Made by a program: the position numbers and the translations under genes | In this document: positions 54,400 to 64,000 of the stretch, in pieces | How the letters are laid out: each line of letters opens with the position of its first letter | Position numbering within the stretch: position 1 is the first letter of the stretch | Origin: Euglena gracilis | Taxonomy: Eukaryota; Euglenida; Euglenophyceae; Euglenales | DNA length: 64,000 nucleotides | Reading direction: 5' to 3' | NCBI GenBank assembly: GCA_039621445.1 | Contig: CP154956.1 | Coordinates: forward strand, 14,496,166-14,560,165 | Notes under the pieces: model-generated | Seen by the model: only the letters and a program-made list of their open reading frames with translations | The model's database searches: none | What the model was told of the DNA's origin: nothing

Positions 54400-54530
54400 C
54401 GGTGTTGTAAGTCTCCAAAGGCGGTTGATCCGCAAAAGCGGTTTTCAGGTCTGCAAACGCGGTTTGGAGATCCGCATTCGCGGTCTGGATCGTAGTGATG
54501 CCCGCATCATTGCCCGAAGTTTGCTCCCCC
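54400..54530 (-). pseudogene. Coiled-coil fragment, duplicated exon
   Basis: Minus-strand frame reads TTIQTANADLQTAFADLKTA, then FADQPPLETYNTALRNFQL. It resembles KIKTAFAEL and the 5' portion of the neighbouring coiled-coil frame and is joined to the shared direct repeat, so this is a diverged partial copy of the same gene. Confidence 0.4.
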
Positions 54531-55178
54531 CCCCATTTTGCCCCTCCGCCCCCACCAGCCCGGCCTCCGCCGGCCACCGTATGGTTCAGGCCGGGCGAGG
54601 CTTTGCCCTGCCTGGCCTGACCCGGACCGGGGCCCGCTGCTGCCCGCGCCGCGTGCCTGGCCTGGCCCTGGCCTCTCTGCGCGTCGTGGGGTCGGATGCT
54701 GCCCAACTGGGATGGCCCCCTGTGTCCGGCCAGCGGGGGGGGGGGAGGTAGTGTGGTCCTGTGCGTTTTCAGTGTAGTGTAGTGTAGATCACAATGTATA
54801 TGCTGCATCTCGAGAATGGAACAGGGGGTCTCTGCTTCTTTTGTTGTGCTGACAACGCGCAGCCGCTGTGACTCCCCGCCAAAAAAATATTGAGAAAACC
54901 GATGACATTTGCATTATCTCTCCCATTCCATAATGTACAAAATTCAGCGGGGCTGGGCACACAAAAAAAAACAGGCCGATAATCTAGTTAGCAGTTAGCA
55001 AGTTAGCAGGGGACCAACTGCAGAGGGTGCCAAGCAAGCCAAGGTATTTCTTTTTGAGTCAGAAGATTCAAAAAGAAGGTGGGTCTGGGGGTCCCGGACC
55101 CACCCACTGGAGGGAGGCCCAGATATGGGTATCGGCGCCGAAGAATTGTTTGGGAAACGGTCTTAGACAACTTGATTT

Positions 55179-55205
<27 letters not shown>
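55179..55205. repeat. Long poly-G homopolymer
   Basis: Some 27 G in a row, followed by C. Confidence 0.9.
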
Positions 55206-55209
<4 letters not shown>

Positions 55210-55534
55210 CGCCGGACTGGGTGGGCGGGGTCTTAAAAAGAAGCCTGGTGCCAAGTTTGCGTGGAGGAGAGAGGCCAACCCAGGACTGGGAAACCCGAAC
55301 ACCCTGTGGGTGGTGGGGGGTCGGCTCCCTCCTCCATCGCCATCCTCCCCCGGGCCCCTTCCCCCGCCATTTCACAGCAGCGCCGGGGGGGGGGGGGCAC
55401 CTCTGGAGGTGCCTGCCTGGGTCGGCACCCCCACCCAAAGTGCCCAGGTACTTGGTTGAAGCATTCCAGCGCTGAGCCTGGAACGTGTGAGAACCAGGCT
55501 TTCATTTAGTGCAATGCGGAAAAGTTTTTTTTTC

Positions 55535-55815
55535 CTGCGCCGCGTGCGCCGCAGCACCGGAAATTTTGTGACCGCGTGCGCCGCGGAAGATTTCTTTCTG
55601 TATGCCGCGTGCGCCGCGGCACAGCCATCCAATTATCTCCTGTCCGTGCTGCGACAAAAAAGCATGTGCCGCAGGAACGTCATTGGTGCGCCGCGGGTGC
55701 GTTGTTGGTGCGCCGCGGCTGCGTTTGAGGTGCGCCGCGGGTGTGCCGCCGCAAAAATTCGATTGTGCGCCGCGTAAAATTTTTTTTGTGCTGCGGCAAA
55801 CTTCGCCGCGGCACA
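55535..55815. repeat. Dispersed GTGCGCCGCGG repeats
   Basis: Ten or so copies of GTGCGCCGCGG / CGCGTGCGCCGCGG at irregular spacing, with T/A-rich words between. Gives Arg-Ala-His repeats in one minus frame (AAHQQRTRGAPMTF type). Reads as a decayed minisatellite. Confidence 0.75.
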
Positions 55816-56617
55816 CCAAATGAATGTATGGTGAGAGCGCCCAATTGTGACAAGCTCCAACCCTTGTGTGAGGGGGGGGGTGGCCATGACCCCCCATTTA
55901 AGTGCATGGGGTGCGAACAGTCATCGACCGTAGTTTCGGACCCTCAGGGGTGTGACACGTATTGGGGCACTGCCCGAAACTGGTACAGTGCAAAGCGGCT
56001 TTTTTGGGGGGGGTGTGCATTTTTTTGGACTTCACTTTGGGTCCCTCGAGGGTGTGACACTCATTTGGGCACTGCACACCATTTGGGCGCCGCACACTTA
56101 AATGGGGGTGGTTTACCTGCCTGCCGGCACTCCCAGGCCCCCATCCCCCTGGGGTTGGTGTTTTTTTCCCCCCTGCTTGTCCTGTACAGCCCCAGGCCAA
56201 GCCCCCAGGGATACGTCCACCCCTTTTTGGAACGACTTGCACACACACGGCGCCGGCCAGGAAAGTCGGCCTGCTCGTCCGCCTCCCATAGACCCTCTGC
56301 CATAGGGACTGACCCCGGTCCACAGGGCTTGCGGCGCACCCACGAACAATGTACTATTTTGTTTTGCTTCCGCTTGCTTGGTTGCTTTTTCGTGCTTTGC
56401 GGGCGGTGCTCCTGGGGGTTGAGAGTGGTTGCTGTTGGGTGTTGGGGGTTGCACGCGCACTACATACACGTGTGGCAGACCACCCTGTTCCCTCCCCATA
56501 AGACTCCCCAAGGTGGCCCAAAGCTGGGCCCCCGAGTCATCATGCCCCCCCCCCCACTGACAAAGCCAGCTCCGACTAGCCTGTGGAGAGGGGCTCCCCC
56601 CCTCTCCACAGGTTAAT

Positions 56618-58113
56618 GCCAGGAACCGGGGCCACTCCCAAGTTACTCAAAGCCTGACAATTCCCAAACGACGGAGCTTTTTTTCGGAGCTTGTCTAATA
56701 ATCCGCCAAGGTGCATGTATTTCCCATCCTGACAGGCTTTGGGATGGCCAGGAAACGTCGTAAGATACAATCCGAAGCGTTCCCAGAGTCCCAGAGTCAT
56801 TTTTGTTGCGTTTTTCAAAACCTCATTTTTGTCAAAAAATTCATTCATTCATTCATTCATTATTCATTTTTTTTTGGTATTTTGGGAACTTTTGGTATTC
56901 TCTCTAATGTACAACGTGGAAGAATTGCAGAACATAACGGTTTGGCATTGCCTTTCAACAATTTTTCACATGTATCGTCCCCCCTCAGCTGGCTCCTGAG
57001 CCAAAAATTTCTCCAGGTCCTTGTCATTCGGAAGAAAAATGGGGGGATCAGTGGGCGTGGACTCACCTCCCTCGCCATCGATTCCGTGCTTCATGTGGTG
57101 GCGGTCGCATCAGAATGATTGCCCCGCCCACGAGGTGTCTCCCCTGGTTGGCGTTCGGTTGTGCACTTCATCGACCGTCACCTCCAAAATCTGGGTCCAA
57201 CAGTGTTTCTCCCAACTGTTATGTTTGTGTGTGGAGAAAGCAATGTGCGGCCACCATACATCTTTTAAGGACCTCAAAGAGGGGAATGGGCTTGGGCTAG
57301 AAATTTGTCGAGGTTGGAGGGGGCTCTGAACCCCCCCCCTCTCTCGGGTGGGAGGGTTCAACCCCCCCCAAGATTTCCGCTAACTGCCTGCTCTTCGGGA
57401 GTCGGGAGATGCTGAAAAATAGTCCAAGCTGATTTTTTTGTTCTGGGTTCATGGTGTGTGTGTTTGTGTGTGTGTCTGTGTGTCCCCTGGATGGGACCCT
57501 CCCCCAGGCCGGTCCAGAGTTTGCTAATCCGGGGTCGCCCCCCCCCCCCCCCCCGCAGGGTTGGGACAGGGTGGCCCACAGGGACAGGATGCTTTTTTCC
57601 CCCGAAGCACCGCACCTCAAGGACCGCCCTTAAGCCTAAGGATGGCCAGCAGCCGCTCCAGGAATCGAACGGGGCCAGAAATTAAAAAAAATAATGAAAA
57701 CCGCATATTTTGGACGTTTTCTGAAGATGTCAAAAAATCACTTTCTCCCCGAAATCGACCCATTTTCGCCAAGATTTGGCCATTTTTCGGCCATTTTTCC
57801 GGAGGATTTTTCATTGAATGGCTGTGACAGGATTTCTTTTTTGGGCTCAAGGACCGCCATTGGGTGAGAGTTAAGCCGGGTGGGCACCCCCAGACAGGAG
57901 TTTCGCTCTGAGTTTGCAAATGTCGAATTATTCTGACCTCGAAATTGACCCCCAAAAGTGGGTTCCTGGAGCCTCTCCTTCCCCCCGCCCTCGGGGGTAC
58001 CCCAGGGTGCTGGCCAGGGGGTACCCCCGCCCAGCGTGGGTACCCCCGGGTCCTTAGAAAACGTCGCCCATTCTTTTCCGGCGCAGCGCCGCCGCCCCCG
58101 CCCGCCCACCCGC
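56618..58113. other. Non-coding stretch before kinase gene 2
   Basis: No supported gene. Contains (ATTC)n at 56838-56864 and (TG)n at 57453-57483. Confidence 0.45.
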
Positions 58114-58224
58114 ATGCCGGCCGCCACCCCCCGCACCCGCACGCCGTGCCTGGCGGTGGTCGCCGCGGAGGCCGAGGCCATCCCGGAGTGCGTGACCGGC
58201 ACCGTGGTGGTGGACCGCCTGGCG
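58114..58224 (+). CDS. Kinase gene 2, leader exon
   Basis: ATG, then MPAATPRTRTPCLAVVAAEA, then CVTGTVVVDRLA before GTGGGC. Matches the leader of kinase gene 1 at 242. GC content is far higher than in that copy. The ATG is conserved between copies, which supports it as the start. Upstream C/G-rich CGCCGCCGCC is probably 5' UTR. Confidence 0.62.
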
Positions 58225-59249
58225 GTGGGCTGACCCCCCCATGCCTGGACTCCCACTCGGGTACTTTCCCCGGCGCTCAATATTGTCATTCCTCGCCCCC
58301 CCCCCCCCCCGTACGCTTGGTCCCCCTCCTCCTTCCTGTGTATCTGCCAGTGTTGGAATCACACCACCCCAGGTGGCAAAAAAAAAACGGACTGGCTGAC
58401 AAGGCGGTTGACAGTGACCCAATCCAAAGCAATAAAGGATTGAGGTGCCTTCTGAACACTCCTGACTGGCTCGGTGGGGCAATCGGGAGCAACCCAGGAA
58501 AAGTGAACATCCGAACGCACAGCATCCAAAAAGGATCAGATGTAATTTATTCCCGATATCTTTTTTCCGGGGACAGACCCCCCCACCGTGTGCTTGCCCC
58601 CCCACGTCCTCGCATGCGGAATTGCCCCCCCCCCAAAGTTGGCTTCCGCCTTGTGAACTTGTGAACCTGGCCCCACCTTTTTCCGGCCTGTTTTGGGCAT
58701 CCCATTTATTATCGGGCGTATTTAGTCCCCCAACGTTGGCTCCCGGCCTGACCTTCAATCACAATCTGGGCCAAGCGCCTTCCCTGAAGGGCAGGTGGGG
58801 GGTACCAGGTTTGTGTTGAGCTAAACCACCCATGGGCCAACCCATTTGGCTCTGTGGTGGCTTTTTTTCCATTTTTATGCCTGTTAAGGTATTTCCGCCT
58901 AAAAAGCCATTTTGGCATTAAGCATTTTTGACTGAGATATTTGATGCTTTCTACATTTTTTCCAAAGGTTATTTGAAAGTGCTTTAAAATTGGACGGCCT
59001 GTTTACCCCTCAAGTCGTGCTTTTGGTCCATTGGTCGCACCCATGGCCCCCAAAGTTGTTCCCGGCCTTGCATTTGATGTTAAATTGCAGGGCCAAGCCC
59101 CTGGGGGGTTCCAGGGCTGAACAAAAACCCGGAACCCCTGTGGGTGGTGGGAGGGGGAGGTCTGTCCTGTCCCCCCCCCCACTTCCTGTTTTTTTTCTTC
59201 TTCCGGCGGTGGCAATGTTTCGGTCACATCTCCTTTCCTCGCGCGGTGC

Positions 59250-59647
59250 CAGGGTTTGATATAAGGAGGGCGTATATGATTTAGGTGGGGGGTGTCCCCC
59301 CCCACCCCCCCCGCCCTCCTGGCCCGCAGGGGGGGGGTCCGGACCACCCCCCCCCCCACCTGCCAGGGGGGTCCGGACCGACCCTCGGGGGGGTTCCCGG
59401 GACCCCCCCCCCAAAAAGGGTCAATTTTTTCCTCCGGCGCTTCGCGGCGAATTTTTTTTTGCATTTTTGGCACATTTTTGCCCAAAAAGTGCCCAAAATG
59501 GCACTTTTGGTCGTTTTGGGGGGGTCAAAAAATTTTCGGCCACCCTGACCGCGCACCTGTTTAGGTGGGGGGGGTGTCCCCCCCCCTCCTGGCCCGCAGG
59601 GGAGGGGGTCCGGACCACCCCCCCACCTGTCCTTATATCGAACCCTG
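59250..59647. mobile_element. hAT-like element, CAGGGTT family, complete copy
   Basis: Ends CAGGGTTTGATATAAGGA and inverted CAGGGTTCGATATAAGGA; flanked by CGCGGTGC on both sides (59242-59249, 59648-59655), a perfect 8 bp duplication (the match extends to 10 bp if the terminal C/G is counted). The inside has paired GGTCCGGACC words and an AAGTGCCCAAAATGGCACTT inverted repeat. Close relative at 26897. Confidence 0.9.
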
Positions 59648-60029
59648 CGCGGTGCCCCCCGCCATCCCTGTCACGCGAAGGACATCCAGGCCCTCCGCTC
59701 TCAGCCATGCCTCGTCCGTTGGGCTGGGGGAGCCTGCACAACAGACGTTCACATGATGAATTTGGCAACGGTCAACACGTGAAAACCAGTGCAGTACCAT
59801 TAAATCCCCGGAGAGAGATTTCATTTATTTCTTTGCTGTTTTGGGACAAGTCGTACTTTTTCTGGTGGGTGGAATTTGGACGCCGGCCAATCGGGTATGG
59901 CTCTGAGGTTGATGCATATTTTTTTTTGGAGCGAGGTCAAAAAAATCCCGAAATTGACAGAAAAATGGATCCCCCATATGTCCAGCAGTCAGCAGCCTTT
60001 TTCCAGCCAGCCCAGGCTGTTTTTTTTTT

Positions 60030-60300
60030 TTAGCCGGGTGTCCACCCCATGGGTGGGTGGGTGCTAGGGGCAGGCACCCCATAGCACCCCTGCCGACCCG
60101 CCCCCCCCCCCCCCCCAGGGGGGTAGGGTTTTGGGGTTGGGTTGGGCAGGCACCCCGATCCCGTTTTCTTTACCATTTTGGCAAGGACCCACCCGACCCC
60201 GGGCACCTGGGCCTCCCCCCCCCCCCCCCCGGGGGTGTGCCTGCTATGGGCAGGCACCCTACAGCACCCACCCCCCTCCCCCCTGGTCGGTAACAAAAAA
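60030..60300. repeat. Decayed CAGGCTTGTGCTTA-family MITE
   Basis: Shares GGGTGCTAGGGGCAGGCACC, then GTGCCTGCTATGGGCAGGCA and GGTCGGTAA with the elements at 10223 and 30817, but the terminal CTTGTGCTTA blocks are gone. Confidence 0.7.
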
Positions 60301-60404
60301 GCCCGAGCCAGCCCCAAACTCCACCCTCTGCGCTGACCCTCCCCCTGGGGTTGTTACGACGCCGTGGCCGGCGTGCGTTCGGTGCCCCTGCCCGAGGCAC
60401 GCCG

Positions 60405-60510
60405 GCAACTGCGCTTCATGACGGCAGTGAAGACCGTGGACGGCCGCCGGCTGCAGCCATCGGGGGACCGACGGGCCGGGTGGAGTTCGGCCTCGTTTCC
60501 CAACGGATAC
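60405..60510 (+). CDS. Kinase gene 2, pre-kinase exon
   Basis: QLRFMTAVKTVDGRRLQPSG, then DRRAGW. Matches the exon of kinase gene 1 at 6151. Exact limits are not fixed: similarity holds for about 20 residues, and the open frame is longer on both sides. Confidence 0.5.
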
Positions 60511-61489
60511 ACCTGTGGTTGCCGACCGGGAGACGAGGGGTCCGATCATCAGGCAGTTAGTCACCTGCCAGCAGGCACCTGATCCCAGTGAAAACTGCCC
60601 CCCCCCCCCTCAGGGCAGAACGGGAATCGGCCAAACAGCCAGGGTGGTGGGTGGGAGGGGTCGACCCCCCCCCCCACCTCTTCCATATTTCCGGGAGAAC
60701 CAGTTTTCGACCCCAAAACTTTCCCGGAAATCTGTTAAAAATGCTGTGGTGGGTAGGGGGGGGGTCGACCCCCCCACCAGGCCTTCCCGTGCAGCCCCCC
60801 CCCGTCTTAACGGTATTCTGGTGAGCCGGCATTGGGTCAGGGTGGTGGGGGGTCCCCTTCCCCCCCTGGGTTGGTGGGGGTGGAAGCCCTTGGGCGGGGA
60901 CCCTTGCACTGCTCCCCCTTGTGCCGTGCCACAGTGGGGTGGGCGGGCCCCACCCTTCGCACAGCCGTGAGGCGGGGGGCCCCGGTATCCCAGAGAGCTG
61001 GGGTTCGGTCCAGGTGTTTGCTTGCACAGTGCCATGGATGGGGGTTCGACCCCCGGACTGGATAAGAACCCTGGAATCTCTGTGGGTGGGGGGGGGTGGT
61101 GGATGGTGGGGGTTCCACCCCACCCTCCATTTTCAGGTTGAGGATTTCCTTCGTTGCCTTCGGCGCCGAAGGAATCTGCCATCCATGGGCGGGGGGGTCC
61201 CGACCCCTCCCCCACCCCCCGGGTGGCGGGTGGACCCAGGCCTCCCTGTCGGCCCCTGCTCCGGTGCTCGGCACCATTTATATTTAAACCCCAAACGGCT
61301 CCAAAAAAAGTTGTTTTTTTCTTTTGCAAAGTTCCACCTTGGGTCGGCGGTTCCGCCACCACAGGCTTCCCATACAGCCCCCCCCCCCCAAGCCCAAGCT
61401 GTTGCCTGGAGCGCGCGCGACCAGGCAACAGCGGGTGGGTAGCGCGCCACCTCCCCTCTCTGGCCCCACCGGGCCCCCGATGCCCCCAG

Positions 61490-61605
61490 GTCGCCGCACA
61501 CGTTGCGGATGGGACGTGGGCCAGCGTGTACAAAGTGTATGACGAGGCCACTAGCCGCACCTGTGCCCTGAAGGTGGTTCCCGTCGAGACCCAGGAAGGC
61601 CCGCA
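61490..61605 (+). CDS. Kinase gene 2, N-lobe exon (glycine loop, lysine)
   Basis: Starts after GCCCCCAG; reads VAAHVADGTWASVYKVYDEA, then TCALKVVPVETQ. Same N-lobe strands as at 6907, with the beta3 Lys in ALKVV and the loop ADGTWASVY, which lacks two of the three usual glycines in both copies. The exon runs straight into a very long CACG/CA microsatellite; the donor must lie at the boundary (perhaps CCCAG before GAAGG is not a donor), so the 3' limit is open. Confidence 0.75.
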
Positions 61606-61880
<275 letters not shown>

Positions 61881-61934
61881 GCAACACGCCATCGCTGTGG
61901 TGTTGCCAGGGTCCCCCTGCCCGTGGCTGCAACG

Positions 61935-61984
61935 TGGATAGTGTGTACGATAACATTGAGGTTCTGAGACGGCTGCCACATCCC
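61935..61984 (+). CDS. Kinase gene 2, helix C exon, first part
   Basis: Reads VDSVYDNIEVLRRLPHPN. Matches VESAYAVIELLKTLHHPN in kinase gene 1, with the helix-C Glu (IEVL). In gene 1 the exon continues with IVQY; here it stops being similar exactly after the Asn codon, and the rest (VVQYYNHF) appears 460 bp later. There is no GT at the break. Confidence 0.6.
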
Positions 61985-62448
61985 AACCAGGCTTTCTTTT
62001 AAGTGCAGCCCCTGAGGGGTTGCAAATTGATTGGGTTGCGAGACGCTAATGGTGACTGCATGCTGCTGTATTGGTCCAAAGGAAAACCAAACGTTTCTTA
62101 TGCTTCAACATTTCCCAAGATCTTGACCGGAATCCCGGCATTTTGTGACAGATTCCGAGTTTAACAGAATGCATGCCTTAGTTTGTCTCTTTCCCAAAAA
62201 CGTAAATTTGGTTTGGTTTCGTTTCCACAGAATCGGAGGATCAGCAAACGTAGCCTCTGTTCTAGGCTATAAGGTAGAGCCTTATGAAAAGCTTCGACTT
62301 TCCGGGGGGTCCAACGGCAACCTACATCCCAGCTGCATGCATTTCACACCTCCCGTTCAGGGTATATCTGGGTACCTGCTGCAGGCGCCAGTCGGCCGTC
62401 GGGTTACAGCCTGGCACAGGGTGACAAAGCAGGGCCTGCTTTGAATGT
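61985..62448. other. 460 bp interruption inside the helix C exon
   Basis: Absent from kinase gene 1 at the same point. Starts CAGGCTTTCTTTTAAGTGCA and ends AGGGCCTGCTTTG, so both ends carry a CAGGC.../...GCTTTG-like word; no clean target duplication. Either an inserted element in decay or a gained intron without GT. Confidence 0.5.
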
Positions 62449-62508
62449 GGTGCAGTATTACAACCATTTCACCATGAATATCAACCACATCCGCTGTCTA
62501 TGTGTCGA
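62449..62508 (+). CDS. Kinase gene 2, helix C exon, second part to beta5
   Basis: Reads VVQYYNHFTMNINHIRCLCV and ends GA before GTGTGC; the phase-2 codon joins the next exon as E-LEFADGGTL, a typical kinase beta5-hinge Glu. Same donor place as at 9429. Confidence 0.68.
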
Positions 62509-63846
62509 GTGTGCAACCCTGCCGGCGTTGTGCTGAGCCAGCACCATTTTTCCAGCACCTCCTGGCAACACCTCCCAGCCGGACTGCGGACCCCCCCCTC
62601 CGGGGGTCCACTGAAATAAAGCCCGGCCCGAATTTTTTGAAAATGAGATCAAAAATGGCCAAAAATGTCATTTTTTTTGTAGTTTTTGGGTCTTCACCTC
62701 CAAATTTTGGCTGAAAAAATGCCAACCCAGCAGGCCGGGCTCCCCCACCCTGCACCCACCCCCTTGGGGAGGTCCAGCCAGCACCTTTTCCAGCCAACAA
62801 CTTTTTTTCCAGCCAGCAGGTTTTTCCAGCCTGTGGGACCCCCCCCCCCCCCCACGGGGTCCTTAATGAAACCCCTGGTCCCCCCACGTTTCTTAAAAAC
62901 AACGCCTGCCCATTTTCCTGGATGAGAATTGCTTGATGATTTGATGGGCAGTGTCTCCGTGGTGCCGAGGTTGAACCGGATTGAGCCACAAATGAAGGCG
63001 CAGGGCCGGGCCCGTTTAATAAGCGCACCAAGCCTCTACCGGGGGGGGGGGGATTTTGCCCTGGAGAAAATTGGCACGGACAAATTTCGCGGAAGCAAAT
63101 CCCGCGAAATATTTCCGGACATTTTTAAGGAATCCCGCGAAATTTTTGTCCACGTGTTCCCTTTCAGGTGCACAAGGCTTCCCTTTTTTGCTTCACAGAA
63201 AAAAATCCCGCGAAATATTTCTGGACATTTTTAAGGAATCCCGCGAAATTTGTCGTCCGCGAAATTTGTCGCCGCAAAATTTCTCTGGCACGAATTCCCC
63301 CCCCCCCCCCCCGGTAGTGAGCCCCCCTACACTTATGGACCGAAAATTTCCTCATTTGATGCAACAGTGGGTCAGACCCCCCCCCCCCTAACAGTCCTTC
63401 TCACAGAGCCCTGACAACCCCACAACCCCGCCTCCCGCTCCAAAAAAAGTTTCGATTTTTTTGAGTCATTGGGCTTTCAAAAACCATTGAATCCTTTTGG
63501 ATAGATTTCACATCCTGGCAACTGCAAATACATTCAAAAATGGCGCCAAAATGCCATTTATGGTGAATTACGATTTAGATTAGAAGTAAGTGTTTTTCGG
63601 ATCGATGAAACTCCTGACCAAAATGCAGAACCCCCCCCTGGGGGTTGTGAAATTCTGCCCGAATATAGAACCGGGGGGGTTCTATGTTGTGGGTGCTCTG
63701 TAGAAAATGTAGCCATATGCGTGTCATTCATATCTGTGTGAGTCCATACGGGACAATCAGTAGCAGTCATTGGCCCAATGACTGGGCTTTGGCCACACAT
63801 TCGGCGGGGAGGGGCGTTTCTGGGGCCTCCCCACCCCTCTCCCCAG

Positions 63847-63983
63847 GCTGGAGTTCGCGGACGGCGGCACGCTGGCGGACTACATGCGGGCGAAGGCGAA
63901 GCAGAAGGGGCAGCTCTCCGCCCCCCGGGTGCAGGACTTCGCCGCCCAACTGGCCACCGCCCTCGCCTTCATCCACGAACGGG
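63847..63983 (+). CDS. Kinase gene 2, hinge and helix D/E exon
   Basis: Starts after CTCCCCAG, ends before GTGTGG. Reads LEFADGGTLADYMRAKAKQK, then LSAPRVQDFAAQLATALAFI, then HERG. Full-length match to the exon at 11433 with the same splice phases. The catalytic loop exon would follow past the end of the window, so whether this copy keeps DFG is not visible. Confidence 0.82.
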
Positions 63984-64000
63984 GTGTGGGCCACCAGGGT

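Overview
This window reads as nuclear DNA of a single-celled eukaryote (an alga or other protist; the lineage cannot be fixed from the sequence alone). Genes are split by introns, exons are GC-rich, and introns and spacers are full of T-rich runs, very long C or G homopolymers (up to about 45 bases), microsatellites and small transposons. No rRNA, tRNA, CRISPR array or bacterial operon was seen.

Left host part (1-32.4 kb): scattered plus-strand exons of one divergent protein-kinase-like gene (kinase gene 1) can be followed from about 242 to 16429, in domain order: leader, N-lobe, helix C, hinge, catalytic loop, activation segment, helices F to I. The catalytic loop keeps HGD but the DFG motif reads GFG, so this copy may be a pseudokinase. 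Its introns hold several small inverted-repeat elements with 7-8 bp target duplications (hAT-like), a fold-back element (17.2-19.1 kb) and many tandem repeats. A dead 1.1 kb hAT element with a BED/ZNF862-like zinc finger lies at 22.9-24.0 kb.

Centre (32411-51059): the most interesting part. Two related, large, multigene DNA transposons are nested. The outer element (minus-strand genes, intron-rich, very GC-rich, ends TTAGGCGGCC[T/G]AATTCG...) carries gene A' (RNase-H-like transposase candidate), gene B' (ParB/sulfiredoxin-like) and gene C' (unknown, with long charged tail). A second member of the same family (37049-44586, plus-strand genes A, B, C in the same order, almost intron-free, lower GC, ends TTAGGCGGCC AATTAGGACA) has jumped into a coding exon of B', with a perfect 7 bp target duplication GTACTTC. 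Each element is studded with its own private palindrome: about 20 copies around TGCGCAATTGCGCA in the outer, about 8 around TGCCACTAGTGGCA in the inner. With a ParB-like protein encoded in each, these look like element-specific parS-like binding sites. I do not recognise this gene set as a named transposon superfamily.

Right host part (51-64 kb): mostly repeats and a decayed coiled-coil gene on the minus strand (53.1-54.8 kb), then the 5' half of a second, paralogous kinase gene (58114 to the window end) whose exons match those of kinase gene 1 one by one.
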